Source: Glandiceps talaboti
Lineage: Eukaryota; Hemichordata; Enteropneusta; Spengelidae
Assembly (NCBI RefSeq): GCF_964340395.1
Contig: NC_135568.1
Coordinates: 21,095,081 to 21,159,080, forward strand
Direction: 5' to 3'
DNA length: 64,000 nt
Each line of letters begins with the position of its first letter. Within the stretch, counting starts at the first letter, position 1. The translations under genes were made by a program, and so were the position numbers. The notes under the pieces are model-generated. The model searched no databases. It saw nothing but the letters and a program-made list of their open reading frames with translations, and was not told where the DNA came from. This document shows, in pieces, positions 12,236 through 23,817 of the stretch.

Positions 12236-13011
12236 AGGGTCGTTCTCACTAGAGCCTTTTCGACGGTGTCGACAACGTTGTTTATATCAATTTATGTCAA
12301 CACCGTCGGAAAAAACATGTCAGAACAGTTGACAACGTTGCTACAACGGCGGAGATTAACGCTGGCGTAAACAGCTGGAACTGCAACGGTGCACCGACGC
12401 AAATTCCTCCAAACGTAGCGTGTGAACGCTTTGACGACGGCGTAAACGCCCTCTCGCGACGACATTCGTCTATATAACCACCTCTGACCTTTACTTCTGA
12501 TCAGCGTTCACAAGGCCAACGACTGATACAGATGGGATGGCAGAACAACGTGCGACTCCTATCATTATCATATACGCTCTATTCACTGGTGTTAAAGCAT
12601 TGTTCAGAAAGCCAAACAGCATGAACATGAAACGCATGGTCGATCGCCTACGGCGTCGTTCAAAATTCCTTGTATGCCCATTAGTGACCAAACGAAGCAA
12701 CTCTTGTTCATGAACATGATCCAGAAGTCGATGACTAAAGCGTTGGACACGTCTTGATCGCATATGAAGGTGAAGCAACAAGAGGCACGCTGTTGTTATA
12801 TGCTGCACATCCGCCATTCTTGTTTACCATGCGTTGTAACATATACATATATTGATCCGTAGAGGGCGCGTTACGCCGGCGATTCTCCCAAAACAACGAC
12901 CTAAATGACTGCGTGTGGACGCCAGTACAGATTAAGAGTTAATCTGTCGGTGTTTACCGATCAAATAACGTTGCATTTCGACAATGTCGTTGCACTAGTG
13001 AGAACATGGCT
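12236..13011. mobile_element. PIF/Harbinger-like MITE
   Basis: The ends are AGGGTCGTTCTCACTAGAGC and the inverse AGCCATGTTCTCACTAGTGC (15 of 20 positions match), flanked by TAC on both sides. That suggests a 3-bp target duplication as made by Harbinger elements, and the CTCACTAG terminus is common in this superfamily. The interior is clearly more GC-rich than the intron, with many CG dinucleotides. An antisense 108-codon ORF (12,491-12,817) rich in Arg (RNFERRRRRSTMRF) may be a scrap of an ancestral element protein. No DDE transposase is left. Confidence 0.6.
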
Positions 13012-13275
13012 TACTTCAATTACAGTAGACATGAGGTATAATTTCTTGAAGTTCAAACAGAATCCATGGTCAGCAGCCAACTGAACTGTTGCTGTTTACA
13101 TCATTAACTAAATAAAGAGTCGACACTGTGTATGTGATGTTTTTGTGTTATCTTTTTGTGCATATCTCAACATGGAACCTTGTGATCAGGCTCAGTGATC
13201 TTGATAGTTCTTTTAACACCTTTGACACGCTTCTTTGAAAAGAATTGTAATAAAATATGATTATCCACTCAACAG

Positions 13276-13515
13276 GAAAGAGGCAAAGTTATAGCATGTA
13301 TTGATGTCTTGTCAGAGAAGTATGAATTAATCAAACCACCTGTAGAACTCAAGAGATTGTTGTTAGAGAAGATGTTAGAAGCATGTATAGCAGATGTTAG
13401 AGATTCTACCACACCATCAGCCATCTATACAGAGAACTCGCTCAAGCTAATTAAAGCTTTGCAATATTTCTTACTTGGTGATACTTCAGAGCAACAACAC
13501 AAATGGCATCAAAAG
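13276..13515 (+). CDS. NBEAL1/2-like: NBEAL-like exon D (80 codons)
   Basis: The acceptor is cactcaacag before GAAAGAGGC and the donor is CAAAAG/gtatga; phase 0 at both ends. The product starts ERGKVIACIDVLSEKYELIK, continues PPVELKRLLLEKMLEACIAD and ends with EQQHKWHQK. The VELKRLLLEKMLEAC helix is a strongly conserved element of the neurobeachin-like family. The exon sits 260 bp after the Harbinger-like MITE and about 500 bp before the first minisatellite array. Confidence 0.85.
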
Positions 13516-14012
13516 GTATGAACTCACAATCATTTATAGTTATAGTAGAAATGATGTTTGGCTTGGCATTTCATTCATGGGACATTTACATATTTTACAC
13601 AAAGATAGACACATTTCAACTCTAAAGTTGAACACTAACAGAAACACAAACACACGTAACATGATGATTCTTTACCGAATTGTACATTAAATTGTACATT
13701 AAGAATTTTAAATTTTGTATATTGATCACTGATAAAGCATGGCTATTCTTTCACAGTACAGTAAAAACAGGCTGTACTGAAAACATTACACATGGACTTG
13801 ATGATTTTTAATGGTTTCAATATTGTTTATTTTCCAACTGATAATCAATGTGGTAATTTGAATGCATCAGATTCTACAACCTCACTGTATCATTTGTACT
13901 GTATAATAGTGAAGTACCTTAATATTGGAATCTAGTTTTCGAAGCAACTACATAGTTTTCATCTGAATAATGTTATGCTGTTTGGTCAGGTGACCTAGTA
14001 TAATCACCTGAC
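13516..14012. other. Intronic sequence leading into a minisatellite
   Basis: AT-rich sequence with no recognised feature. The last stretch grades into the first 53-55-bp repeat unit. Confidence 0.55.
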
Positions 14013-16962
14013 AGTAGACTCTGTGTATTGTAAATAGGTGGGAGATGGTATCATTTGTACTGTATTTAGTAGACTATGTGTATTGTAAATAGGTGGGAGA
14101 TGGTATCATTTGTACTGTATTTAGTAGACTGTGTATTGTAAATAGGTGGGAGATGGTATCATTTGTACTGTATTTAGTAGACTGTGTATTGTAGATAGGT
14201 GGGTGATGGTATCATTTGTACTGTATTTAGTAGACTATGTGTATTGTAGATAGGTGGGAGATGGTATCATTTGTACTGTATTTAGTAGACTATGTGTATT
14301 GTAGATAGGTGGGAGATGGTATCATTTGTACTGTATTTAGTAGATTGTGTATTGTAAATAGGTGGGAGATGGTATCATTTGTACTGTATTTAGTAGACTG
14401 TGTATTGTAGATAGGTGGGAGATGGTACATTTGTACTGTATTTAGTAGACTATGTGTATTGTAGATAGGTGGGTGATGGTATCATTTGTACTGTATTTAG
14501 TAGACTATGTGTATTGTAGATAGGTGGGTGATGGTATCATTTGTACTGTATTTAGTAGACTATGTGTATTGTAAATAAGTGGGTGATGGTATCATTTGTA
14601 CTGTATTTAGTAGACAACAGGTATTGTAAATAGGTGGGTGATGGTATCATTTGTACTGTATTTAGTAGACAACATGTATTGTAAATAGGTGGGAGATGGT
14701 ATCATTTGTACTGTATTTAGTAGACTATGTGTATTGTAAATAGGTGGGAGATGGTATCATTTGTACTGTATTTAGTAGACTGTGTATTGTAGATAGGTGG
14801 GAGATGGTATCATTTGTACTGTATTTAGTAGACTGTGTATTGTAAATAGGTGGGAGATGGTATCATTTGTACTGTATTTAGTAGACTGTGTATTGTAAAT
14901 AGGTGGGAGATGGTATCATTTGTACTGTATTTAGTAGACTGTGTATTGTAGATAGGTGGGAGATGGTATCATTTGTACTGTATTTAGTAGACTGTGTATT
15001 GTAGATAGGTGGGAGATGGTATCATTTGTACTGTATTTAGTAGACTATGTGTAATGTAAATAGGTGGGAGATGGTATCATTTGTACTGTATTTAGTAGAC
15101 TGTGTATTGTAGATAGGTGGGAGATGGTATCATTTGTACTGTATTTAGTAGACTGTGTATTGTAGATAGGTGGGAGATGGTATCATTTGTACTGTATTTA
15201 GTAGACTGTGTATTGTAAATAAGTGGGAGATGGTATCATTTGTACTGTATTTAGTAGACTGTGTATTGTAGATAGGTGGGAGATGGTATCATTTGTACTG
15301 TATTTAGTAGACTGTGTAATGTAAATAGGTGGGTGATGGTATCATTTGTACTGTATTTAGTAGACTGTGTGTATTGTAAATAGGTGGGAGATGGTATCAT
15401 TTGTACTGTATTTAGTAGACTGTGTATTGTAAATAGGTGGGAGATGGTATCATTTGTACTGTATTTAGTAGACAACAGGTATTGTAAATAGGTGGAAGAT
15501 GGTATCATTTGTACTGTATTTAGTAGACTATGTGTATTGTAAATAAGTGGGAGATGGTATCATTTGTACTGTATTTAGTAGACTGTGTGTATTGTAAATA
15601 AGTGGGTGATGGTATCATTTGTACTGTATTTAGTAGACAACAGGTATTGTAAATAGGTGGGTGATGGTATCATTTGTACTGTATTTAGTAGACAACATGT
15701 ATTGTAAATAGGTGGGAGATGGTATCATTTGTACTGTATTTAGTAGACTATGTGTATTGTAAATAGGTGGGAGATGGTATCATTTGTACTGTATTTAGTA
15801 GACTGTGTATTGTAGATAGGTGGGAGATGGTATCATTTGTACTGTATTTAGTAGACTGTGTATTGTAAATAGGTGGGAGATGGTATCATTTGTACTGTAT
15901 TTAGTAGACTGTGTATTGTAAATAGGTGGGAGATGGTATCATTTGTACTGTATTTAGTAGACTGTGTATTGTAGATAGGTGGGAGATGGTATCATTTGTA
16001 CTGTATTTAGTAGACTATGTGTAATGTAAATAGGTGGGAGATGGTATCATTTGTACTGTATTTAGTAGACTGTGTATTGTAGATAGGTGGGAGATGGTAT
16101 CATTTGTACTGTATTTAGTAGACTGTGTATTGTAGATAGGTGGGAGATGGTATCATTTGTACTGTATTTAGTAGACTGTGTATTGTAAATAAGTGGGAGA
16201 TGGTATCATTTGTACTGTATTTAGTAGACTGTGTATTGTAGATAGGTGGGAGATGGTATCATTTGTACTGTATTTAGTAGACTGTGTAATGTAAATAGGT
16301 GGGTGATGGTATCATTTGTACTGTATTTAGTAGACTGTGTGTATTGTAAATAGGTGGGAGATGGTATCATTTGTACTGTATTTAGTAGACTGTGTATTGT
16401 AAATAGGTGGGAGATGGTATCATTTGTACTGTATTTAGTAGACAACAGGTATTGTAAATAGGTGGAAGATGGTATCATTTGTACTGTATTTAGTAGACTA
16501 TGTGTATTGTAAATAAGTGGGAGATGGTATCATTTGTACTGTATTTAGTAGACTGTGTATTGTAAATAGGTGGGAGATGGTATCATTTGTACTGTATTTA
16601 GTAGACTGTGTATTGTAAATAGGTGGGAGATGGTATCATTTGTACTGTATTTAGTAGACTATGTGTATTGTAAATAGGTGGGAGATGGTATCATTTGTAC
16701 TGTATTTAGTAGACTGTGTATTGTAGATAGGTGGGAGATGGTATCATTTGTAATGTATTTAGTAGACTGTGTAATGTAAATAGGTGGGTGATGGTATCAT
16801 TTGTACTGTATTTAGTAGACTGTGTAATGTAAATAGGTGGGAGATGGTATCATTTGTACTGTATTTAGTAGACTGTGTATTGTAAATAAGTGGGAGATGG
16901 TATCATTTGTACTGTATTTAGTAGACAACATGTATTGTAAATAAGTTGGAGATGGTATCATT
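14013..16962. repeat. 53-55-bp minisatellite, left array
   Basis: About 54 units of a repeat built on TTTAGTAGACTGTGTATTG, TAGATAGGTGGGAGATGG and TATCATTTGTACTG. Units vary at TGTG/TATGTG/AACAGG, AGATAGG/AAATAGG and GGGAG/GGGTG. A block of about 970 bp is duplicated: markers such as GTAATGTAAA (15,051 and 16,021) and GACAACAGGT (15,471 and 16,441) recur at exactly that offset. ORFs inside reflect the repeat only. The array is interrupted by a family I element and resumes at 17,968. Confidence 0.92.
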
Positions 16963-17967
16963 AGTCCCCGCCGGACGAAGTCTGGGACGGGGACTTATGG
17001 ATTGAATTCCGTCTGTCCGTGCGTCCGTGCGTGCGTCCGTCCATCCGTCCGTCCGCAGCTGTTTCTTGGAGATGCCTGGACTGATTTTTTTCAAACTTGG
17101 TACAGGGGCAACATACAATGGCATACATATGCACGTTAATTTGTTTCATGATACGATCCAATATGGCCACCTAGCAGCCATTTTGTTTGCACATTTTCCC
17201 TGTCTAAAGCCATAACTCAGACATGCTTGAACAGATCTCATTCAAAGTTGGTATTAGGACAGTGTTCTATGACATACATGTGCATATCCATTTTCATTGT
17301 GATACGATCAAATATGGCCGCCTGGCAGCCATTTTGTTTGCGAATTTTGCATGTCCAAAGCTATAACTCAGACATGCTTGAACAGATCTCATTCAAAGTT
17401 GGTATTAGGACAGTGTTCTATAACATACATGTGCATATTCATTGTTGTTGTGATACGATCCAATATGGCTGCCTGGCAGCCATTTTGTTTGCGATTTTTC
17501 AATGTCCAAAGCCATAACTCAGACATGCTTGGACAGATCTCATTCGAAGTTGGTATTAGGACAGTGTTCTATGACATACATGTGCATATCCATTTTCGTC
17601 ATGATACAATCCAATATGGCTGCCTGGCAGCCATTTTGTTTGTGAATTTTCCATGTCCAAAGCCATAACTCAGACATGCTTGAACAGATCACATTCAAAG
17701 TTGGTATTATAAGAACCCAACATTATTATTATTATTATTAGGACAGTGTTCTATGACATACATGTGCATATCAATTTTCATCGTGATATGATCCCCCATA
17801 CCCGACCCATCCTTTATTGTTGTAGGCATGTTCCATGTCCAGCAAGCAGACACAACATATCTAAGTCTGTTTGATTTAGGTTCACAAGCGTTGTTGCGTG
17901 ATCAGAGTAGTGATAATTCCTTAAAACCCAATCATAGTGGGGACTATGTCATTATCAATGACTTGTT
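16963..17967 (+). repeat. Family I element, copy 3, inserted in the minisatellite
   Basis: It has an intact 5' hairpin (GTCCCCGCCGGAC / GTCTGGGACGGGGAC), a (TCCG/TGCG)n run, the lead block and about four 151-bp modules. A (TTA)n expansion interrupts one module near 17,722. It ends with GTCATTATCAATGAC and ACTTGTT. The flanks reconstruct an unbroken minisatellite unit (TATCATT / TGTACT), which locates both ends with at most 2 bp of ambiguity. Confidence 0.85.
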
Positions 17968-19227
17968 TGTACTCTATTTAGTAGACTATGTGTATTGTAA
18001 ATAGGTGGGAGATGGTATCATTTGTACTGTATTTAGTAGACTATGTGTATTGTAGATAGGTGGGAGATGGTATCATTTGTACTGTATTTAGTAGACTATG
18101 TGTATTGTAGATAGGTGGGTGATGGTATCATTTGTACTGTATTTAGTAGACTATGTGTATTGTAGATAGGTGGGAGATGGTATCATTTGTACTGTATTTA
18201 GTAGACTATGTGTATTGTAGATAGGTGGGAGATGGTATCATTTGTACTGTATTTAGTAGACTATGTGTATTGTAGATAGGTGGGAGATGGTATCATTTGT
18301 ACTGTATTTAGTAGACTGTGTATTGTAGATAGGTGGGAGATGGTATCATTTGTACTGTATTTAGTAGACTGTGTATTGTAGATAGGTGGGTGATGGTATC
18401 ATTTGTACTGTATTTAGTAGACTGTGCAATGTAAATAGGTGGGTGATGGTATCATTTGTACTGTATTTAGTAGACTATGTGTATTGTAGATAGGTGGGAG
18501 ATGGTATCATTTGTACTGTATTTAGTAGACTATGTGTATTGTAGATAGGTGGGAGATGGTATCATTTGTACTGTATTTAGTAGACTATGTGTATTGTAAA
18601 TAGGTGGGAGATGGTATCATTTGTACTGTATTTAGTAGACTATGTGTATTGTAAATAGGTGGGAGATGGTATCATTTGTACTGTATTTAGTAGACTATGT
18701 GTATTGTAAATAGGTGGGAGATGGTATCATTTGTACTGTATTTAGTAGACTATGTGTATTGTAAATAGGTGGGAGATGGTATCATTTGTACTGTATTTAG
18801 TAGACAACAGGTATTGTAAATAGGTGGGTGATGGTATCATTTGTACTGTATTTAGTAGACTGTGTATTGTAAATAAGTGGGAGATGGTATCATTTGTACT
18901 GTATTTAGTAGACAACATGTATTGTAAATAGGTGGGAGATGGTATCATTTGTACTGTATTTAGTAGACTATGTGTATTGTAGATAGGTGGGTGATGGTAT
19001 CATTTGTACTGTATTTAGTAGACTATGTGTATTGTAGATAGGTGGGAGATGGTATCATTTGTACTGTATTTAGTAGACTATGTGTATTGTAGATAGGTGG
19101 GTGATGGTATCATTTGTACTGTATTTAGTAGACTATGTGTATTGTAGATAGGTGGGTGATGGTATCATTTGTACTGTATTTAGTAGACTACATGAATTGT
19201 AAATAGGTGGGAGATGGTATCCACAGT
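17968..19227. repeat. 53-55-bp minisatellite, right array
   Basis: About 23 further units of the same repeat, continuing the array split by the family I element. Here the TATGTGTATTG variant predominates. Confidence 0.92.
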
Positions 19228-19716
19228 CACTTGTACTGTATTTAGTAATATGATAAATATACAATTAGTACATATAGCACAGACGTAGAGTGGCACAACA
19301 GCCTTTAACACACAATCATGATGTACTACTCTTCTTGGAACATGTAACCACCTTTGGCTTTGTCAAAGAATGGGCTAAAAAATGTAGACACGATGAAACA
19401 TAAAAAATGTAGAAACACCAAAATGATAAAATTCAAAGGTACAACATTCCCTGTCTTGGATGTATACTTGGAAGGTTGCCAAACAAAAGCCAAAGGATGT
19501 CCACTGGTTCACAGTTCCAGGGCATGCCATCAACAGCACCTGTGCCACTTTATGACATGTGATCAGTTTGGAAGTCAGTAGAATTGCTGGAGTGGTGTAC
19601 GTAGCAGCTAGACCACAACATGACTTGCGCAATCTATAGTAATTGAACACAAACAATGTCCAACTTTATTTCATACCTTCATGGGCATTGTTGAGGAATA
19701 AGTAGAAAAGTACTAA
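19228..19716. other. Intronic spacer between two minisatellites
   Basis: Unique AT-rich sequence. Overlapping ORFs on both strands (75 and 93 codons) show no recognisable domain and are not called. Confidence 0.5.
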
Positions 19717-20952
19717 GTTAATGTAGTCTCAATTTAAGACAGTACTAAGTTTATGTAGTCTCAATTTGAGACAGTACTAAGTTTATGTAGTCTCAATTTG
19801 AGACAGTACTATGTTTATGTAGTCTCAATTTGAGACAGTACTAAGTTTATGTAGTCTCAATTTAAGACAGTACTAAGTTTATGTAGTCTCAATTTAAGAC
19901 AGTACTGAGTTTATGTAGTCTCAATTTAAGACAGTAGTAAGTTAATGTAGTCTCAATTTGAGACAGTACTAAGTTTATGTAGTCTCAATTTGAGACAGTA
20001 CTAAGTTTACGTAGTCTCAATTTAAGACAGTACTAAGTTTATGTAGTCTCAATTTAAGACAGTACTAAGTTTATGTAGTCTCAATTTAAGACAGTACTAA
20101 GTTTATGTAGTCTCAATTTAAGACAGTACTAAGTTTATGTAGTCTCAATTTAAGACAGTACTAAGTTTACGTAGTCTCAATTTAAGACAGTACTAAGTTT
20201 ATGTAGTCTCAATTTGAGACAGTACTAAGTTTATGTAGTCTCAATTTAAGACAGTACTAAGTTTATGTAGTCTCAATTTAAGACAGTACTAAGTTTATGT
20301 AGTCTCAATTTAAGACAGTACTAAGTTTATGTAGTCTCAATTTAAGACAGTACTAAGTTTATGTAGTCTCAATTTAAGACAGTACTGAGTTCATGTAGTC
20401 TCAATTTAAGACAGTACTGAGTTTATGTAGTCTCAATTTAAGACAGTACTGAGTTTATGTAGTCTCAATTTAAGACAGTACTAAGTTTATGTAGTCTCAA
20501 TTTAAGACAGTACTGAGTTTATGTAGTCTCAATTTGAGACAGTACTAAGTTTATGTAGTCTCAATTTAAGACAGTACTGAGTTTATGTAGTCTCAATTTA
20601 AGACAGTACTAAGTTTATGTAGTCTCAATTTAAGACAGTACTGAGTTTATGTAGTCTCAATTTAAGACAGTACTAAGTTTATGTAGTCTCAATTTAAGAC
20701 AGTACTAAGTTTATGTAGTCTCAATTTAAGACAGTACTAAGTTTATGTAGTCTCAATTTAAGACAGTACTGAGTTTATGTAGTCTCAATTTGAGACAGTA
20801 CTAAGTTTATGTAGTCTCAATTTGAGACAGTACTAAGTTTATGTAGTCTCAATTTAAGACAGTACTAAGTTTATGTAGTCTCAATTTAAGACAGTACTAA
20901 GTTTATGTAGTCTCAATTTAAGACAGTACTAAGTTTATGTAGTCTCAATTTA
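19717..20952. repeat. 32-bp minisatellite abutting a splice acceptor
   Basis: About 38 units of a 32-bp repeat (ACAGTACTAAGTTTATGTAG, then TCTCAATTTAAG). Variants alternate between GTCTCAATTTGAGAC, a perfect 7+1+7 palindrome, and GTCTCAATTTAAGAC, with one broken pair, plus ACTAAG/ACTGAG. The array ends 37 bp before exon E. Confidence 0.93.
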
Positions 20953-20989
20953 ACAGTTTGACTCTACTTTGTATCTAACTATTTTTCAG

Positions 20990-21124
20990 TTGGTGGATAC
21001 CCTAATGCTCTTATTAGATGCTCTCAATGTATGGGAACAGACATTTGGTGAGGCTGATTGGTTAGAGATGGCACAGATTGGTATCAGGATACTCATTGGC
21101 TTTGCTTCACAAAATGACATAGAG
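20990..21124 (+). CDS. NBEAL1/2-like: NBEAL-like exon E (45 codons)
   Basis: The acceptor is ctatttttcag before TTGGTGGAT and the donor is ATAGAG/gtgagt; phase 0 at both ends. It encodes LVDTLMLLLDALNVWEQTFG, EADWLEMAQIGIRILIGF and ASQNDIE, with the WLEMAQIG helix characteristic of neurobeachin-like proteins. It is too short to stand out as an ORF and was found from splice sites and phase continuity. Its acceptor lies only 37 bp after the 32-bp minisatellite. Confidence 0.85.
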
Positions 21125-21221
21125 GTGAGTCTTTAACTTTTGTCATAATTTTGTGTCATGCATGTCACCTGACATTCATGCCACGCTATCAGCTACCACT
21201 CACATCTGTACTACTAGTCTG

Positions 21222-23131
21222 CAGTGTGTGAACTTAAGGGAAAATGACTACTGGTCATAAGGACCGACATGTAGCAAATGCTGCTGGTCCTTAAGGAAAA
21301 GTGCTGGTCCATACTCACGTTCACGACCTGTATCTACACCCCCCCCCCCCCCCATTTACAGATTAAATGATTTTGAACTTTAATATGATACAACATATCT
21401 TTAGATGTAAAAGTAAAAGAGAGTACAACGAATTGTTCACTATCCACTATTATTTCATAAAATTTCCACTCACAGAGACAAAAAATAACTCGGAAGTAAA
21501 ATTTGGATTCACAACGTGTACTTTTTGACTCTGTGAGTAGAGGTTTTCACTTGTAACTATGAACCCAAAGACTATGAATATTCATTCTCGCATAATCTGT
21601 TCCTATAGACTACCGTATAGTGGTCTGAGACTGAATGTATACATTCCACCATAGAAATACACAACCATAGATTGTAGATAATATGGGTGAATGAATCAAT
21701 AAATCTACATTATCTGCAATCTCTAAGAGATCACAGTCCTCTCCTTCCTCTCTGTACGATTCACTAAATTCTGAATCACATAATCCAAAGTCAGATTCAT
21801 CGTATGTGGCAACAGCTGATGTAGCTTTCCAACTCTTAGCGAACGTATACCCACAAATTCATCATAGCAGAAGGTTTTGTCGCATAACTATCCCTCTTGA
21901 AAACTGTGTATTTGCTTTATTTCAATTTCCATCCACACAGTGACATGGAGCGGTTTCGTCTTCCTTCAGTCTTTACAAATATGTACAGAAGGGCCACCCC
22001 CCACCCCCCACCCCCATAAAGCCCTACCCGTATACCCTACCGTGGTGTATTGAGTATCGTCACTGGTTGTTTGTGTAAGAAATCTGACCATGATGAAGAG
22101 AATTATCATGGCTAAACATGTCTTACAGTGCGAGTTTTTTTTTGACGTGGGAACGTGATATGGTAACTGTACTGTAATGTGTCATTCACCATGTACCCGT
22201 GTTTGGCATGATGCAGTAATTTTCCAGATACAACAATGGCAACAAAAATGCAACATTTCTAAGTTTATACGTTGATTACAACATGACAGGACGTACATGA
22301 TCATATGCATCAAATTGAAAGCAATCAGACTACGCATTTTTTTACTGTTTTTACAACAACAAAAAACCTATCGTACTGAAGATATTTTACGAAGTGTACC
22401 TGCCTTCTTTATTAGTTAAAATGCCATTTGCAGGGTAGTTTATATGTTTTCCGTCAGTTTGTTTTGATCATGGCCACACATGTGGGGAACTCCGGTAAAT
22501 TGATCGGGAAACCCGCTAACATTTACAAGCTTTAATACCAGCCTTTAAAAAAAACAGTGTCTGTTTCGTCTTCTTCTTCGGAAGCTCATTAAATATGGCC
22601 ACAAAGTGACATACTATATAAATACAACGTGGAACTGTCTCAAACACGTTAAAAGTTTCATACACTTTGAACAGTAAACTTTACAACAATGATTAAATGA
22701 TTACGATATCATGGTGGAAAAAGACGCATACGCTGAATGCGTAAAATGAGTCTGAATGTCTAAGTCGTTCTGATTAGACAAGACAAAAATAATTAGAGAA
22801 ATTCAGCCAATCATGTGTTTGCTAACATAATTTCATAAAGTAAATGCTGTATGCTACGTCATATGTCGACATGATATCAACATTGACAACAACACGGAGC
22901 GAGCTAGCTCTGTGTCGCTTGACTTGAACGAGATGTCGAGAGTAAAATAGGTAACACAAGATCAGATTCATGTAGGTGAAATTGGATATATCTTTGAATA
23001 AATGTTATTATTTACTCCAAATTTCAGTCGGTCATAAGGACCGATACGTTGTTGTAATTCTGAAAAACTGTCGGTCCAAACGGAAATCTGTTGGTCTCGG
23101 GCCGAAGGACCGGCGTTATTTTGGCACGCTG
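21222..23131. mobile_element. hAT-like non-autonomous DNA transposon
   Basis: It is flanked by a perfect 8-bp duplication CTAGTCTG (21,214-21,221 and 23,132-23,139) and has short inverted ends CAGTGTG / CACGCTG, both hAT hallmarks. Subterminal GGTC/GGACC motifs (GGTCATAAGGACCGA near both ends) may be transposase-binding repeats. No transposase is encoded in its 1.9 kb. The interior has a poly-C tract near 21,341-21,353 and a C-rich run near 21,993-22,013. Confidence 0.82.
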
Positions 23132-23817
23132 CTAGTCTGTAAGATATGACATTCATGCCATGCTATCAGCTACCACTCACATCTGTACTAATAGTCTGTA
23201 AGATACGACATTCATGCCACACTATCAGCTACCACTCACATCTGTACTACTGGTCTGTAAGATATGACATTCATGCCATGCTATCAACTACCACTCACAT
23301 CTGTACTACTAGTCTGTAAGATACGACATTCATGCCACGCTAACAGCTACCACTCACATCTGTACTACTAGTCTGTAAGATACGACATTCATGCCACGCT
23401 AACAGCTACCACTCACATCTGTACTACTAGTCTGTAAGATATGACATTCATGCCATGCTATCAACTACCACTCATGCACATCTGTACTACTAGTCTGTAA
23501 GATATGACATTCATGCCATACTATCAGCTACCACTCACATCTGTACTACTAGTCTGTAAGATATGACAGTCATGCCACACTATCAGCTACCACTCACATC
23601 TGAACTACTAGTCTGTAAGATATGACATTCATGCCATGCTATATCTACCCGGCACTCACATTTGTACTACTAGTCTGTAAGATATGACATTCATACCACA
23701 ATATCACTCACATCTGTACTACCGGTACTAGTCTGTAAGATATGACATTCATGCCATGCTATCAGCTATCCCTCACATCTGTACTACTAGTCTGTAAGAT
23801 ATGACATTCATACCATG

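Noticed and set aside
12491-12817. 108-codon ORF in the Harbinger-like MITE as a host gene
   Set aside because: It lies wholly between the element's inverted ends and has no DDE motif. At most a scrap of an ancestral element protein.
14013-20952. CRISPR-like look of regularly spaced repeats (53-, 32- and 59-bp)
   Set aside because: The units are contiguous with no unique spacers, in a eukaryotic intron. They are minisatellites.
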